The notes under the pieces were generated by a model. The model was not told the DNA's origin and did no database searches. It saw nothing but the letters and a program-made list of their open reading frames with translations. From assembly GCF_008704995.1 (NCBI RefSeq), contig NZ_CP023747.1:4743501-4807500 (forward strand): DNA of 64,000 nucleotides, in the 5' to 3' direction. Below, in pieces: positions 31,681 to 40,095 of the stretch. A program made the position numbers and the translations under genes. The first letter of the stretch is position 1. The number at the start of each line of letters is the position of its first letter. The stretch is from Streptomyces nodosus. GTDB taxonomy: Bacteria > Actinomycetota > Actinomycetes > Streptomycetales > Streptomycetaceae.

Positions 31681-34023
31681 CTACTCCGTCCGCAGCCCGT
31701 CCGGACGCATCAGCCGCAGCAGCGGAGGCAGGCTGAGCAGCGTCACCGCCAGGACGACTCCCGCGCCCATGCCGGTCATCGCCAGCACGCTCGGCCAGTC
31801 CACGCCCACCGGCGTGCCCGTCATCTTCAGCAGCACCGCTCCCAGCGTCATCCCCACCGCCGCGGCCAGCACCAGGCCCAGCGCCACCGGGACCGCCGTC
31901 TGCCACAGCACCGACAGGCTCAGCGTGCGCCGCCGGGTACCGAAGGCGACCAGCGCCGACAGCAGCTTCTTCCGTTCACGCAGCTGCTCCAGCTGTGAGA
32001 CCAGCAGGCTCGCCCCGATCAGCAGCAGCACACAGATCGCGCCGCCGAACAGGCCGGTGCGGATCGAGGTGAACTTCTTCGACTCCTCGGTGGCCACCCA
32101 CGCATAGGCGCTCGTCATCGGGTCGATCGCCGCCGCCGTGTTGCGCACATACTCGTGCGCGTCCGGCACCGACCGGTCGATCGACAGATAGACCGAACCC
32201 CCCATCGACGCGGCCACCCGCGCGGGCACCGCGGAAGGTGTCATCAGCAGGCCGCTGCGCCGCTCTCCTCTCGGGTCCTCGATCGAGCGGGCGGACTTCA
32301 GGGTGGCCGGGACGGTCCACGGGACATCCTCGTAGTGGTCCATACCCGTGGAGGTCTGGAAGTGCAGCTCGCGGCCGGGCCTGACCATCTTCGCGGTGTC
32401 GGCGTCGAACTGGCCGCCGCGGAGGGCGAAGACGTCCCCGTCGCGGCAGGAGGACATGCGCGCCACCTCGCGCAGGGCGGCGCAGTCGCCGACCGTCGCC
32501 CCGCCCGCGAGGTCCGGCCCCTCCCCGTCCGTCCAGGACGCGTCACCGATCGATGCCTCGGACAGCACGGTGGCCTTCAGCACGCCCTTCGTGGCCGAGA
32601 ACTTATCGGTGGCACCGTTGAGCGCGGCACCCTGCGTCGCGCTCACCTCCATCTGCGCCCGGAAGAGGTTCCTCCCGGAGTTCTTGGTGTAGTAGTCCTG
32701 CACCCCGGCGAAGAGCATCTGGAGCGCGATGGCCCCGGCCACCGCGACCGCGATGCCGCTCACCAGGCGTGCCGCCGTACCGCTGCTCAACTGGAGCCGC
32801 CGCACCGCCAGCTGCCAGGCCACCCCGCCCCCGCCGAGCCGGGCGACGACCGTCTCCACGACCCAGGGCAGCAGCGCGGTCACCCCGACCAGCAGCAGGG
32901 TCACACCGCCGATCACCAGAGGCTGGTTGAAGTCCCCGTTGCTGCGGCCCTGGTCGAACATCGGGTAGAGCATCGCCAGCCCCACGACGGGCAGCAGCAG
33001 CCGCCACCACAGCCGGCGCCGCGCGGGCTTCGCGGTGCGCACCACGCCCAGCGGCTCGATGACCACTCCGCGCAGCGCCAGCAGGGTGACCAGCACCGCC
33101 GCGGCCGGTACCGCCACCGCGACCAGTGCGGCCAGCCAGGGTGAGGGGTTGAGGTAGCTGGGGAAGACGCTGATGCTGACGACCTCGACGGACCCGGCGG
33201 CCTGACGTCCTGCCAGGAAGAAGACGGTGCCGAGGACCAGTCCGAGCAGCGAGCCCCCCAGCGCCTCGCCGGCCGCGATCCGGCGGGTCATCCGGCTGTC
33301 GGAGCCCACCAGCCGGAGCGCGGCGAGCCTGCGGTCGCGCTGCTCGCCGCCGAACCGCACCGCCGCGGCGATGAACACGGCGACCGGCATCAGCAGCGCC
33401 ACGAAGACGACCATCACGAGCAGCAGCAGCACCGGGTCCGAGCGTTCCTGCGTCCGCTGTGGACTGCCGAACTCGGCGATCCGGGCCACCTGCCAGCCGT
33501 TGATGCGCGGCGCCAGGTTCTCCATGCCCGCGTAGTAGGCCAGTTCGCGCGAGCCGATGAGTCCGCTCTCGGCGATCGTGCCGACCACGCGGTACGGCAG
33601 CCGCTCCCGCAGCAGCCTCCCGGAGCCGGAGTCGAGCAGGTTCTTGAGCGCGGGGGAGACCACCATCTCGCCCGGCCCCGGGTACGCGCTCACTCCCGCG
33701 GGCAGCGGCGCCCGCGGCCCGTCGGGCTCCACCAGCCGTCCGCGTATCTCCTTGCCGTGGTACGTCGTGTCGATGTCCGCGATCACCAGGGTGTTGTCGG
33801 CCTTCGCCGGGGGGTGCTGGCTGTAGGTGTAGTCCTCGCGGGCCTCGCTGCGCTCGTGCCGGACCGACAGCGCGCTCGGTACCGCGGTCGTGAGCAGCAG
33901 CAGTGCCACGCCGAGCCCGACGCCGACCGCGGTGAGCACGACCCGGAGCCATCCCTCGCGGCCCCCGGTGAACGCGAACCTGGCCCCCATGCTCAGGTCC
34001 CGGGTCCACTGACGCACGCTCAT
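31681..34023 (-). CDS. ABC transporter permease (FtsX/MacB-like, two-repeat)
   Basis: 780 residues. An N-terminal helix (LRVVLTAVGVGLGVALLLLTTAV), large extracytoplasmic domains and clusters of helices at ~240-350, ~370-470 and at the C-terminus (VALGLVLAAAVGMTLGAVLL, GAGVVLAVTLLSLPPLL) give two FtsX-type units. The ATG at 34023 overlaps the ATPase stop (ATGA); the open frame beyond it is antisense-like noise. Together with ATPase and PadR it forms a peptide/antibiotic-resistance type efflux module. Substrate unknown. Confidence 0.88.
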   Translation of the reverse strand: MSVRQWTRDLSMGARFAFTGGREGWLRVVLTAVGVGLGVALLLLTTAVPSALSVRHERSEAREDYTYSQHPPAKADNTLVIADIDTTYHGKEIRGRLVEPDGPRAPLPAGVSAYPGPGEMVVSPALKNLLDSGSGRLLRERLPYRVVGTIAESGLIGSRELAYYAGMENLAPRINGWQVARIAEFGSPQRTQERSDPVLLLLVMVVFVALLMPVAVFIAAAVRFGGEQRDRRLAALRLVGSDSRMTRRIAAGEALGGSLLGLVLGTVFFLAGRQAAGSVEVVSISVFPSYLNPSPWLAALVAVAVPAAAVLVTLLALRGVVIEPLGVVRTAKPARRRLWWRLLLPVVGLAMLYPMFDQGRSNGDFNQPLVIGGVTLLLVGVTALLPWVVETVVARLGGGGVAWQLAVRRLQLSSGTAARLVSGIAVAVAGAIALQMLFAGVQDYYTKNSGRNLFRAQMEVSATQGAALNGATDKFSATKGVLKATVLSEASIGDASWTDGEGPDLAGGATVGDCAALREVARMSSCRDGDVFALRGGQFDADTAKMVRPGRELHFQTSTGMDHYEDVPWTVPATLKSARSIEDPRGERRSGLLMTPSAVPARVAASMGGSVYLSIDRSVPDAHEYVRNTAAAIDPMTSAYAWVATEESKKFTSIRTGLFGGAICVLLLIGASLLVSQLEQLRERKKLLSALVAFGTRRRTLSLSVLWQTAVPVALGLVLAAAVGMTLGAVLLKMTGTPVGVDWPSVLAMTGMGAGVVLAVTLLSLPPLLRLMRPDGLRTE

Positions 34024-34709
34024 GCGATCCGCTCCATGTCCCGGGACCTGCCGTCCCGTACGACGATCTCGCGGTCGGAGTAGGCGGCGACCCGCGCCTC
34101 GTGGGTGACGAGGACGACCGCCGCGTTGGAGGACCGGGCGGCCTCCGTGAGCAGTTCCATCACGCGCTCGCCGTTGAGCGAGTCCAGCGCGCCGGTCGGC
34201 TCGTCGGCGAACAGCACCCGCGGCGAGGTGACCAGCGACCGCGCGACCGCGACACGCTGTCCCTGGCCGCCGGACACCTCGCCGGGGCGCTTCTTGCGCA
34301 GATCGTCGACCTCGAGCCGCTCCATCCACGCCAGCGCCTTCCGCTCGGCCTCCTTGCGGGAGGTGCCGTTCAGCCGGAGCGGCAGGGCCACGTTCTCCAC
34401 ACAGGTCAGCTCGGGCACCAGCTGGCCGAACTGGAAGACGAAGCCGAACTCCGAGCGCCTCAGCGCGCTGCGCTGGGCGTCGGTCATGACCGACAGCTCA
34501 CGGCCGTCGTAGGTGATCGACCCCGAGTCGGGGGTGACGATCCCCGCGAGGCAGTGCAGCAGGGTGGACTTGCCGGAGCCGGAGGGGCCCATCACGGCGA
34601 CGACCTCGCCGGCGTGGATGGAGAAGCCGGCCCCGTCCAGGGCGGTGGTCGGGCCGTAGGCCTTGTGCAGGTTCTCGGCGGCCAGCAGGGAGCCGGGAGC
34701 AGGGGTCAT
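34020..34709 (-). CDS. ABC transporter ATP-binding protein (MacB/LolD type)
   Basis: 229 residues with Walker A GPSGSGKSTLL, Q-loop FVFQFGQLVPELTC, signature VSGGQGQRVAVARSLV, Walker B VLFADEPTGALDS and the H-loop VTHE. Four-nucleotide overlaps with padR (upstream) and the permease (downstream) indicate one coupled operon. Confidence 0.95.
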   Translation of the reverse strand: MTPAPGSLLAAENLHKAYGPTTALDGAGFSIHAGEVVAVMGPSGSGKSTLLHCLAGIVTPDSGSITYDGRELSVMTDAQRSALRRSEFGFVFQFGQLVPELTCVENVALPLRLNGTSRKEAERKALAWMERLEVDDLRKKRPGEVSGGQGQRVAVARSLVTSPRVLFADEPTGALDSLNGERVMELLTEAARSSNAAVVLVTHEARVAAYSDREIVVRDGRSRDMERIA

Positions 34710-35230
34710 CGGGACACCGCCTCACGGAGCTTGTCGAGACGGGCCGCGGTCAGTTCCAGCCAGCGCAGATCGGCCTCGAGGTGGAAGAGGGCATGGTCGC
34801 AGATCAGCTGGTCGGCCAGGTCGCCCCGGCGCTTGCGGTCGGTCAGGATCCGCATCATCCGCAGATGCTCGGACCGCTGGGTGTCGAGGACACCGGCCGC
34901 GTCGCGATGGGTGAGCAGCGCCAGCACGACCTTGGTGTAGAGGGTCGACTGCAGATACGGCTCCGGCTTCTCCGGAGTGGTGAGCCAGCGTGCCACATCG
35001 GTGACGCCGGCGTCGGTGATCGCGTACCGCTTGCGTTCGGGGCCTTCACCCGCCTCGATCCCGTCGACCTCGACGAGTCCGTTCTTCAGCAGCCGGGACA
35101 TCGTCGAGTAGACCTGGCCGTAGTGCAGCGGCCGGTCGTGACCGAACTTTTCGTCGAAGGCCCGCTTCAGGTCGTAACCGTGGCGGGGGCCGGACTCCAG
35201 GAGTCCCAGGAGAGTGTGACCGATGGACAT
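34706..35230 (-). CDS. PadR-family transcriptional regulator
   Basis: 174 residues. The winged-helix domain (IGHTLLGLLESGPRHGYDLKRAFDEKFG, YGQVYSTMSRLLKNGLVE, KRYAITDAG) is followed by the helical Vir_act_alpha_C dimerisation region. The ATG at 35230 has no ribosome site, but a TACAGT box lies 7 nt upstream, so a leaderless mRNA is likely. First gene of the ABC operon; probably self-repressed through the large dyad at 35238-35284, with relief by the transported compound. Confidence 0.92.
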   Translation of the reverse strand: MSIGHTLLGLLESGPRHGYDLKRAFDEKFGHDRPLHYGQVYSTMSRLLKNGLVEVDGIEAGEGPERKRYAITDAGVTDVARWLTTPEKPEPYLQSTLYTKVVLALLTHRDAAGVLDTQRSEHLRMMRILTDRKRRGDLADQLICDHALFHLEADLRWLELTAARLDKLREAVSR

Positions 35231-35237
35231 GGGAAGC

Positions 35238-35284
35238 ACTGTACACACCGTGTATACCTGCGATGTATACACACGGTGTGCAGT
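35238..35284 (-). promoter_or_regulatory. PadR operator: 20-bp inverted repeat overlapping the promoter
   Basis: Two ~20-bp arms (35238-35257 and 35265-35284), each containing GTATAC and ACACACCG-type sequence, are near-perfect inverted copies separated by 7 nt. The -10 box TACAGT of padR (minus strand, 35238-35243) lies inside the proximal arm, so repressor binding would occlude the promoter. Confidence 0.75.
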
Positions 35285-35342
35285 TCGCCGTCCGGGCGGT
35301 GTCCTTACTGGTCAGAGGTGATTGTCACGGTTCTGCCACCGG

Positions 35343-35597
35343 TCAGGGCTCGGGCTCCGGCGCGGGTTCGGCCGGTGGGCGCCCCCGGCGGGGGATCGGC
35401 TTCGCCCCGCCGGGCAGCCGGCCCGCCTCGGCGAGGGCGCGGCGGAGCAGGAACTCGACCTGGGCGTTGGTCGAGCGCAGCTCGTCGGAGGCCCAGCGGG
35501 CCAACGCCTCGTAGACCGACGGGTCCAGCCGCAGCAGCATCTGCTTGCGCTGCTGCGGCCCGCGCCGAGGGGTCGGGCCTCCGGAGGGAGTGGTCAT
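35343..35597 (-). CDS. Small ribbon-helix-helix-like protein
   Basis: 84 residues. KQMLLRLDPSVYEALARWASDELRSTNAQVEFLLRRALAEAG is an Arc/CopG-like ribbon-helix-helix: a short strand then two helices, as in small DNA-binding regulators. It has basic Pro-rich ends. Faces the padR operon in the same direction but is separated from it by the operator region. No toxin partner is adjacent. Confidence 0.75.
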   Translation of the reverse strand: MTTPSGGPTPRRGPQQRKQMLLRLDPSVYEALARWASDELRSTNAQVEFLLRRALAEAGRLPGGAKPIPRRGRPPAEPAPEPEP

Positions 35598-36025
35598 GGG
35601 CCTTCCGTTTCTCGTCCGGTTCCACGATGTCCTGCCCGGTGATCCGGGTGATCCCGGTGGACGGGGTCCGATCAGGCCGAATGTCAGCGTGATCCCGCCA
35701 TCGATGCTGCGGGCGGTTTAGTCCCGCACGCGCGGTGCGGGCATCTGCGGTACGACGCGGCGGGGGAGGTGCCGCATGCCGATATGGGCCGTTTCTCCCC
35801 GGTTCGTGGTATAGCCGTGAGCTAATTAACTGCTAGCACTTTACTGCTCTCGACAACCATCCATGCCTCACGATCGTCGGTCTCGGTAGAGGCAGGTGCT
35901 GTCGCCGGCGTCCCCGAGGGACGGGATCGGTGGGCCCCGCTCATACCGGGCGGTGTTAGTTTGCTGAGCTGGCCCGAGCCAGTCACCTGTGCGGCACACG
36001 AGAGCGAAGCGGAGCGGAACGACTC
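35598..36025. other. 428-nt gene-free region upstream of the class A PBP
   Basis: No gene seen. An AT-rich island at 35811-35870 (with GAGCTAATTAACTGCTAGCAC) is the least GC-rich stretch nearby and includes the palindromes TTAA and GCTAGC. It may hold divergent promoters or a regulator site. A second TGTTAGTTTG at 35954-35963 is near the PBP start and could be its promoter. Confidence 0.35.
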
Positions 36026-38299
36026 ATGGGACGAGCGGAAGAACGACGAGCTCGGCAGCGCGGCGGCCGCCGCGCCGCACCTGAGCGCTCGTCCGCGGGG
36101 GACGCCAAGGGCGGGAAGAGCGGCATACGCAGGTTCTTCACCTGGAAGACGGTGCTCGGCTCGATCTTCGGCTTTGTGCTGCTGGTGATGGGCGCCCTGG
36201 TGGTGCTCTACGCCACCACCGACATTCCCGCCGGGAACGCCGCCGCCACGCAGCAGAGCAATATCTACAAATACAGCGACGGCAGCATCCTGGCCCGGAC
36301 CGGCGAGGTCAACCGTGAGAACGTCGACCTCGCCGAGGTGCCCAAGGAGGTCCGGCTCACCTTTGTGGCGGCCGAGAACAAGTCCTTCTTCACGGACTCC
36401 GGCATCGACCTGAAGGGCACCACCCGAGGCATACTCAACACCCTGTCCGGCAAGGGCGCACAGGGCGGTTCGACGATCACCCAGCAGTACGTCAAGAACT
36501 ACTACCTGACCCAGGACCAGACCGTCACGCGCAAGCTGAAGGAACTGGTCATCTCGCTGAAGCTGGACCGCCAGAAGTCCAAGGACTACATCCTCGCGGG
36601 CTATATCAACACCAGCTACTACGGCCGTGGCGCCTATGGCATCCAGGCCGCGGCGCAGGCGTACTACCACAAGGACGCCAAGAAACTCTCGGTCGAGGAG
36701 GGCGCCTACCTCGCGGCGCTGCTCCAGGCACCGAGCCAGTACGACTGGGCGGTGGCCAGCCCCACCGGTAAGAGGCTGGTGAAGGAACGCTGGAACTACG
36801 TCCTGGACAACATGGTCGGTCAGAAGTGGCTGGACGCGGGCAAACGCGCGGAGCTGAAGTTCCCGGTCCCGAAGGCGCCTCGGCCGGCGCCCGGTATGGA
36901 GGGGCAGACCGGCTATCTGGTGGATGCGGCCAGGGCGTCGCTGTACCGCCAGCTCGTCGCCCAGGGCAGCGCCTCCACCATCAGTGATGCGGAGGCGCTG
37001 GTGTCGGCCGGCGGCTGGACCATCACGCTCAACATCGACAAGAAGAAGCAGCACCACCTGGAGCAGGCCGTCAAGGACCAGCTGACCAGCAAGCTGGACC
37101 CCGAGAAGCGCTCCGTGGACGCAGACGTCCAGCCCGGCGCGGTGTCCGTCGACCGGAAGACGGGCCGGGTGGTCGCCATGTACGGCGGCATCGACTACTT
37201 CAAGCACTACACCAACAACGCGACCCGGCGTGACTACCAGCCCGCCTCCACCTTCAAGCCGCTGATCCTGGCGGCCGCCCTGGAGGAGGAGGCCAAGACG
37301 CAGGACGGTCGCCCGATCAACGCCAACACCATCTACGACGGCACCAGCGGCCGCCCCGTCAAGGGCAGCGCGATCGGCTTCGCCCCGCCGAACGAGGACG
37401 ACCAGGACTACGGCGACATCACCGTCCAGACGGCGATGAACAAGTCCGTCAACTCGGTCTTCGCGCAGATGGGCGTCGACGTCGGCATGGACGAGGTGCT
37501 CAAGGTCGCGGGCGAGCTCGGCATGGACACCAAGGGCCTGGAGGCCGTGCCCGCCCAGACGCTGGGCACCATGGGCGCGAGCCCGCTGGAGATGGCCGGT
37601 GTCTATGCCACGCTCGACAACCACGGCAAGAAGGTCACCCCGGCGATCATCAAGTCGGCCGATCACAAGGACCGCTCGGTCGAGCTGCCGGACCCGATCG
37701 GCGACCAGGTGATCTCCCGTGAGGCCGCCGACACGGTCACCTCGGTGCTCACCGGAGTGGTCGACGACGGTACGGCCAGGGCCTCGGTGCAGGACAACCC
37801 GGCGCGCCGGGGCCAGCAGGTCGCGGGCAAGACGGGTACGTCCGACAACAACAAGTCGGCCTGGTTCACCGGCTACACCCCGGACCTGATCACCTCGGTC
37901 GGTCTGTTCGGCGAGAGCGCCAAGGCGCCGCACCCCCAGGTCACCCTGAGCGGTGCCACCGGCCTCATCCCGGGCGTCGGCCGGATCAACGGTGGTGGCT
38001 ACCCGGCGCAGATCTGGGCCGCGTACACCTTCGCGGCGATGGGCGAGGTCAGCAAGTTCGACCTGGAGACCAGGCAGGGCGCGGCGGTCCAGCCGAGCGC
38101 CCCGCCGAGCCCCTCGGAGTCGCCCTCCGAGTCCCCGAGCGAGTCGCCGACCACGGAACCGCCCACCTCCGAGCCGCCCACCTCCGAACCCCCGACGTCA
38201 GAGCCCCCGACGTCCGAACCGCCGACGTCCGAGCCGCCGGCCCCGGACACCTCGCAGCCGGTGACGGAGAACCCGGTCGAACCGAACAACCAGCAGTAG
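36026..38299 (+). CDS. Class A penicillin-binding protein (bifunctional transglycosylase/transpeptidase)
   Basis: 757 residues. A basic cytoplasmic N-terminus and one membrane anchor (VLGSIFGFVLLVMGALVVLYA, ~45-65) precede the GT51 domain (AAENKSFFTDSGIDLKGTTRGI, QGGSTITQQYVKN) and the transpeptidase (active-site PASTFK, SVN motif in NKSVNSVF, KTGTS). An 80-residue Pro/Ser/Glu tail with TSEPP repeats ends the protein. It polymerises and crosslinks peptidoglycan outside the membrane. Monocistronic with a strong terminator. Confidence 0.95.
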   Translation: MGRAEERRARQRGGRRAAPERSSAGDAKGGKSGIRRFFTWKTVLGSIFGFVLLVMGALVVLYATTDIPAGNAAATQQSNIYKYSDGSILARTGEVNRENVDLAEVPKEVRLTFVAAENKSFFTDSGIDLKGTTRGILNTLSGKGAQGGSTITQQYVKNYYLTQDQTVTRKLKELVISLKLDRQKSKDYILAGYINTSYYGRGAYGIQAAAQAYYHKDAKKLSVEEGAYLAALLQAPSQYDWAVASPTGKRLVKERWNYVLDNMVGQKWLDAGKRAELKFPVPKAPRPAPGMEGQTGYLVDAARASLYRQLVAQGSASTISDAEALVSAGGWTITLNIDKKKQHHLEQAVKDQLTSKLDPEKRSVDADVQPGAVSVDRKTGRVVAMYGGIDYFKHYTNNATRRDYQPASTFKPLILAAALEEEAKTQDGRPINANTIYDGTSGRPVKGSAIGFAPPNEDDQDYGDITVQTAMNKSVNSVFAQMGVDVGMDEVLKVAGELGMDTKGLEAVPAQTLGTMGASPLEMAGVYATLDNHGKKVTPAIIKSADHKDRSVELPDPIGDQVISREAADTVTSVLTGVVDDGTARASVQDNPARRGQQVAGKTGTSDNNKSAWFTGYTPDLITSVGLFGESAKAPHPQVTLSGATGLIPGVGRINGGGYPAQIWAAYTFAAMGEVSKFDLETRQGAAVQPSAPPSPSESPSESPSESPTTEPPTSEPPTSEPPTSEPPTSEPPTSEPPAPDTSQPVTENPVEPNNQQ
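38165..38239 (+). repeat. Five tandem 15-bp units encoding TSEPP
   Basis: ACC/ACG-TCC/TCA-GAG/GAA-CCG/CCC-CCC/CCG repeated five times in frame (preceded by one TTEPP unit) in the PBP tail. Codon variation between units shows the repeat is maintained at protein level. Probably a wall-spanning or flexible spacer, prone to length change. Confidence 0.85.
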
Positions 38300-38301
38300 C
38301 G

Positions 38302-38338
38302 CGAAGGCGCCCGGTGGACCGGCCACCGGGCGCCTTCG
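38302..38338 (+). terminator. Terminator of the PBP gene
   Basis: A perfect 16-bp stem CGAAGGCGCCCGGTGG with its complement, 5-nt loop, 3 nt after the stop. Confidence 0.8.
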
Positions 38339-38384
38339 TACTACGGCAGGACGCGAGTCGACGACATGCACCGCTCAGCGCACT

Positions 38385-38426
38385 CGCGTACGCCCCTGTC
38401 CCGGACCTGGGACAGGGGCGTACGCG
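38385..38426 (-). terminator. Terminator of catalase
   Basis: A perfect 18-bp stem (38385-38402 with 38409-38426) with a 6-nt loop, 10 nt past the katA stop; works on the minus strand and backs up the PBP terminator. Confidence 0.8.
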
Positions 38427-38435
38427 TGGGGCCGG

Positions 38436-39899
38436 TCAGCCGCCGTTGACGTTGTGGGCGATGCGGTCGCCGATGTCCTTGTCGATGTTGCGCCAGTACT
38501 GCAGCGCCCGGTCCACGACGGGACGGGTGACGCCGTTCAGCAGATGGCCGGAGACATTGGAGACCAGGCGGTCCCGGGCCGCGTCGTCCAGCACCTGGCG
38601 GACCATGGTGCCCGGCTGGCCGAAGTCGTCGTCCTCGCGGTGCAGCTTGTACGCCTCGCGGACCATCTCGCCCGCCGTCCGCCAGCCCGCGATGTCACCG
38701 TAGCGTTCGGTGTCCGCGTCCGGGCCGCCGTAGGAGTTGGGTGCGTACGGCGCGCCGGTGCGTGCGGCCTCGTAGCGCATCGGGCCGTCCTTGGCGTAGG
38801 AGTGCACCTGCGAGTGCGGCCGGTTCGGCGGGAGCTGGGCGTAGTTCGGGCCGATGCGGTAGCGGTGCGTGTCCGGGTACGAGAAGAGCCGGCCGAGCAG
38901 CATCTTGTCCGGGGACGGGCCGATGCCCGGCACCATGTTGGACGGCTCGAACGCGGCCTGCTCGATATGGACGAAGTAGTCGTCCGGGTTCTTGTGCAGG
39001 GTCATCCGGCCGACCTCGATCAGCGGGTAGTCGCCGTGCGGCCACACCTTGGTCAGGTCGAACGGGTTGAAGCGGTAGTCGGGGGCGTCGTCGAAGGGCA
39101 TCACCTGGACGTACATCGTCCAGGACGGGTGGTCGCCGGTCTCGATCGCCCGGAACAGGTCGCGGCGGTGCAGATCGGCGTCCGCGCCGGCGAGGTGGTC
39201 GCCCTCCTCCTGGGTGAGGAACGCGATGCCCTGGTCGGTCTTCATGTGGTACTTGACCCAGAACCTCTCGCCGCCGCCGTTGACCCACATATAGGTGTGG
39301 GAGGAGTACCCGTTCATGTTGCGGTACGTCTTCGGGATGCCCCGGTCGCCCATGAGCCACGTCACCATGTGCGCGGACTCGGGGGACAGGGTCCAGAAGT
39401 CCCACTGCATGTCGTTGTCGCGCAGCCCGTTGTCGGGGCGGCGCTTCTGGGAGCGGATGAAGTCCTGGAACTTCTGCGGATCACGGACGAAGAAGACCGG
39501 CGTGTTGTTGCCGACCAGATCGTAGTTCCCGTACTCCGTGTAGAACTTCAGCGCGAAACCGCGCGGGTCGCGCCAGGTGTCCGGGGAGCCGAGCTCACCG
39601 GCGACCGTGGAGAAGCGCGCGAGCATCTCGGTGCGCTTCCCCGGCTGGAAGAGGTCGGCCTTGGTGAACTGGCTGACATCATTGGTGACTTCGAAGGTTC
39701 CGTAGGCGCCACTGCCCTTGGCGTGCACCACCCGCTCCGGGACCCGCTCCCGGTTGAACTGGGCCATCTTCTCGATGAGGTAGTGGTCCTGGAGCAGGAT
39801 CGGGCCGTCGGCACCGACGGTGAGCGAGTGCTCGTCGCTCTCCACCGGGATGCCGGCGTTGTTCGTCGTGTACGGGACCTGCTGGGGTGCCTGGGTCAC
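38436..39899 (-). CDS. katA: Monofunctional haem catalase
   Basis: 487 residues, clade 3 small-subunit catalase. The distal His region is RVVHAKGSGAYGTFEVT, the Asn in GNNTPVFFVRDP, and the proximal haem ligand Tyr in RLFSYPDTHRYRIG. Cytosolic; converts H2O2 to water and O2. GTG start at 39899 with GGGAGGA. No catR/furA gene lies beside it, unlike many streptomycete katA loci. Confidence 0.96.
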   Translation of the reverse strand: MTQAPQQVPYTTNNAGIPVESDEHSLTVGADGPILLQDHYLIEKMAQFNRERVPERVVHAKGSGAYGTFEVTNDVSQFTKADLFQPGKRTEMLARFSTVAGELGSPDTWRDPRGFALKFYTEYGNYDLVGNNTPVFFVRDPQKFQDFIRSQKRRPDNGLRDNDMQWDFWTLSPESAHMVTWLMGDRGIPKTYRNMNGYSSHTYMWVNGGGERFWVKYHMKTDQGIAFLTQEEGDHLAGADADLHRRDLFRAIETGDHPSWTMYVQVMPFDDAPDYRFNPFDLTKVWPHGDYPLIEVGRMTLHKNPDDYFVHIEQAAFEPSNMVPGIGPSPDKMLLGRLFSYPDTHRYRIGPNYAQLPPNRPHSQVHSYAKDGPMRYEAARTGAPYAPNSYGGPDADTERYGDIAGWRTAGEMVREAYKLHREDDDFGQPGTMVRQVLDDAARDRLVSNVSGHLLNGVTRPVVDRALQYWRNIDKDIGDRIAHNVNGG

Positions 39900-39987
39900 G
39901 AGCGTCCTCCCGTCGGGACTGAGGGTGTCGGTCGGGTCGCTTCGCCCACCTCAGCAGTCAACTCCTGGAACCGGATGTCGGCAACAT

Positions 39988-40002
39988 TTGGACGGGGTCC
40001 AA
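39988..40002 (-). promoter_or_regulatory. Inverted repeat upstream of katA
   Basis: TTGGAC-GGG-GTCCAA, perfect 6-bp arms, ~90 nt upstream of the katA start. A likely operator, repressor unknown. Confidence 0.4.
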
Positions 40003-40095
40003 TCTCGGTTCTCTTCCGAGATCGGCCCCGTCCTGGATCGTGCCCGTCCTTCCGGGGCCCGGGGGAGGATGCCGGCGGCCCGGCCTCAGCCCTGT

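Noticed and set aside
35822..37933. Long open frame (703 codons) on the minus strand opposite the PBP gene
   Set aside because: It is antisense to a clear class A PBP, has no ribosome site and reads as low-complexity Gly/Arg/Val-rich sequence produced by GC-rich codon bias.
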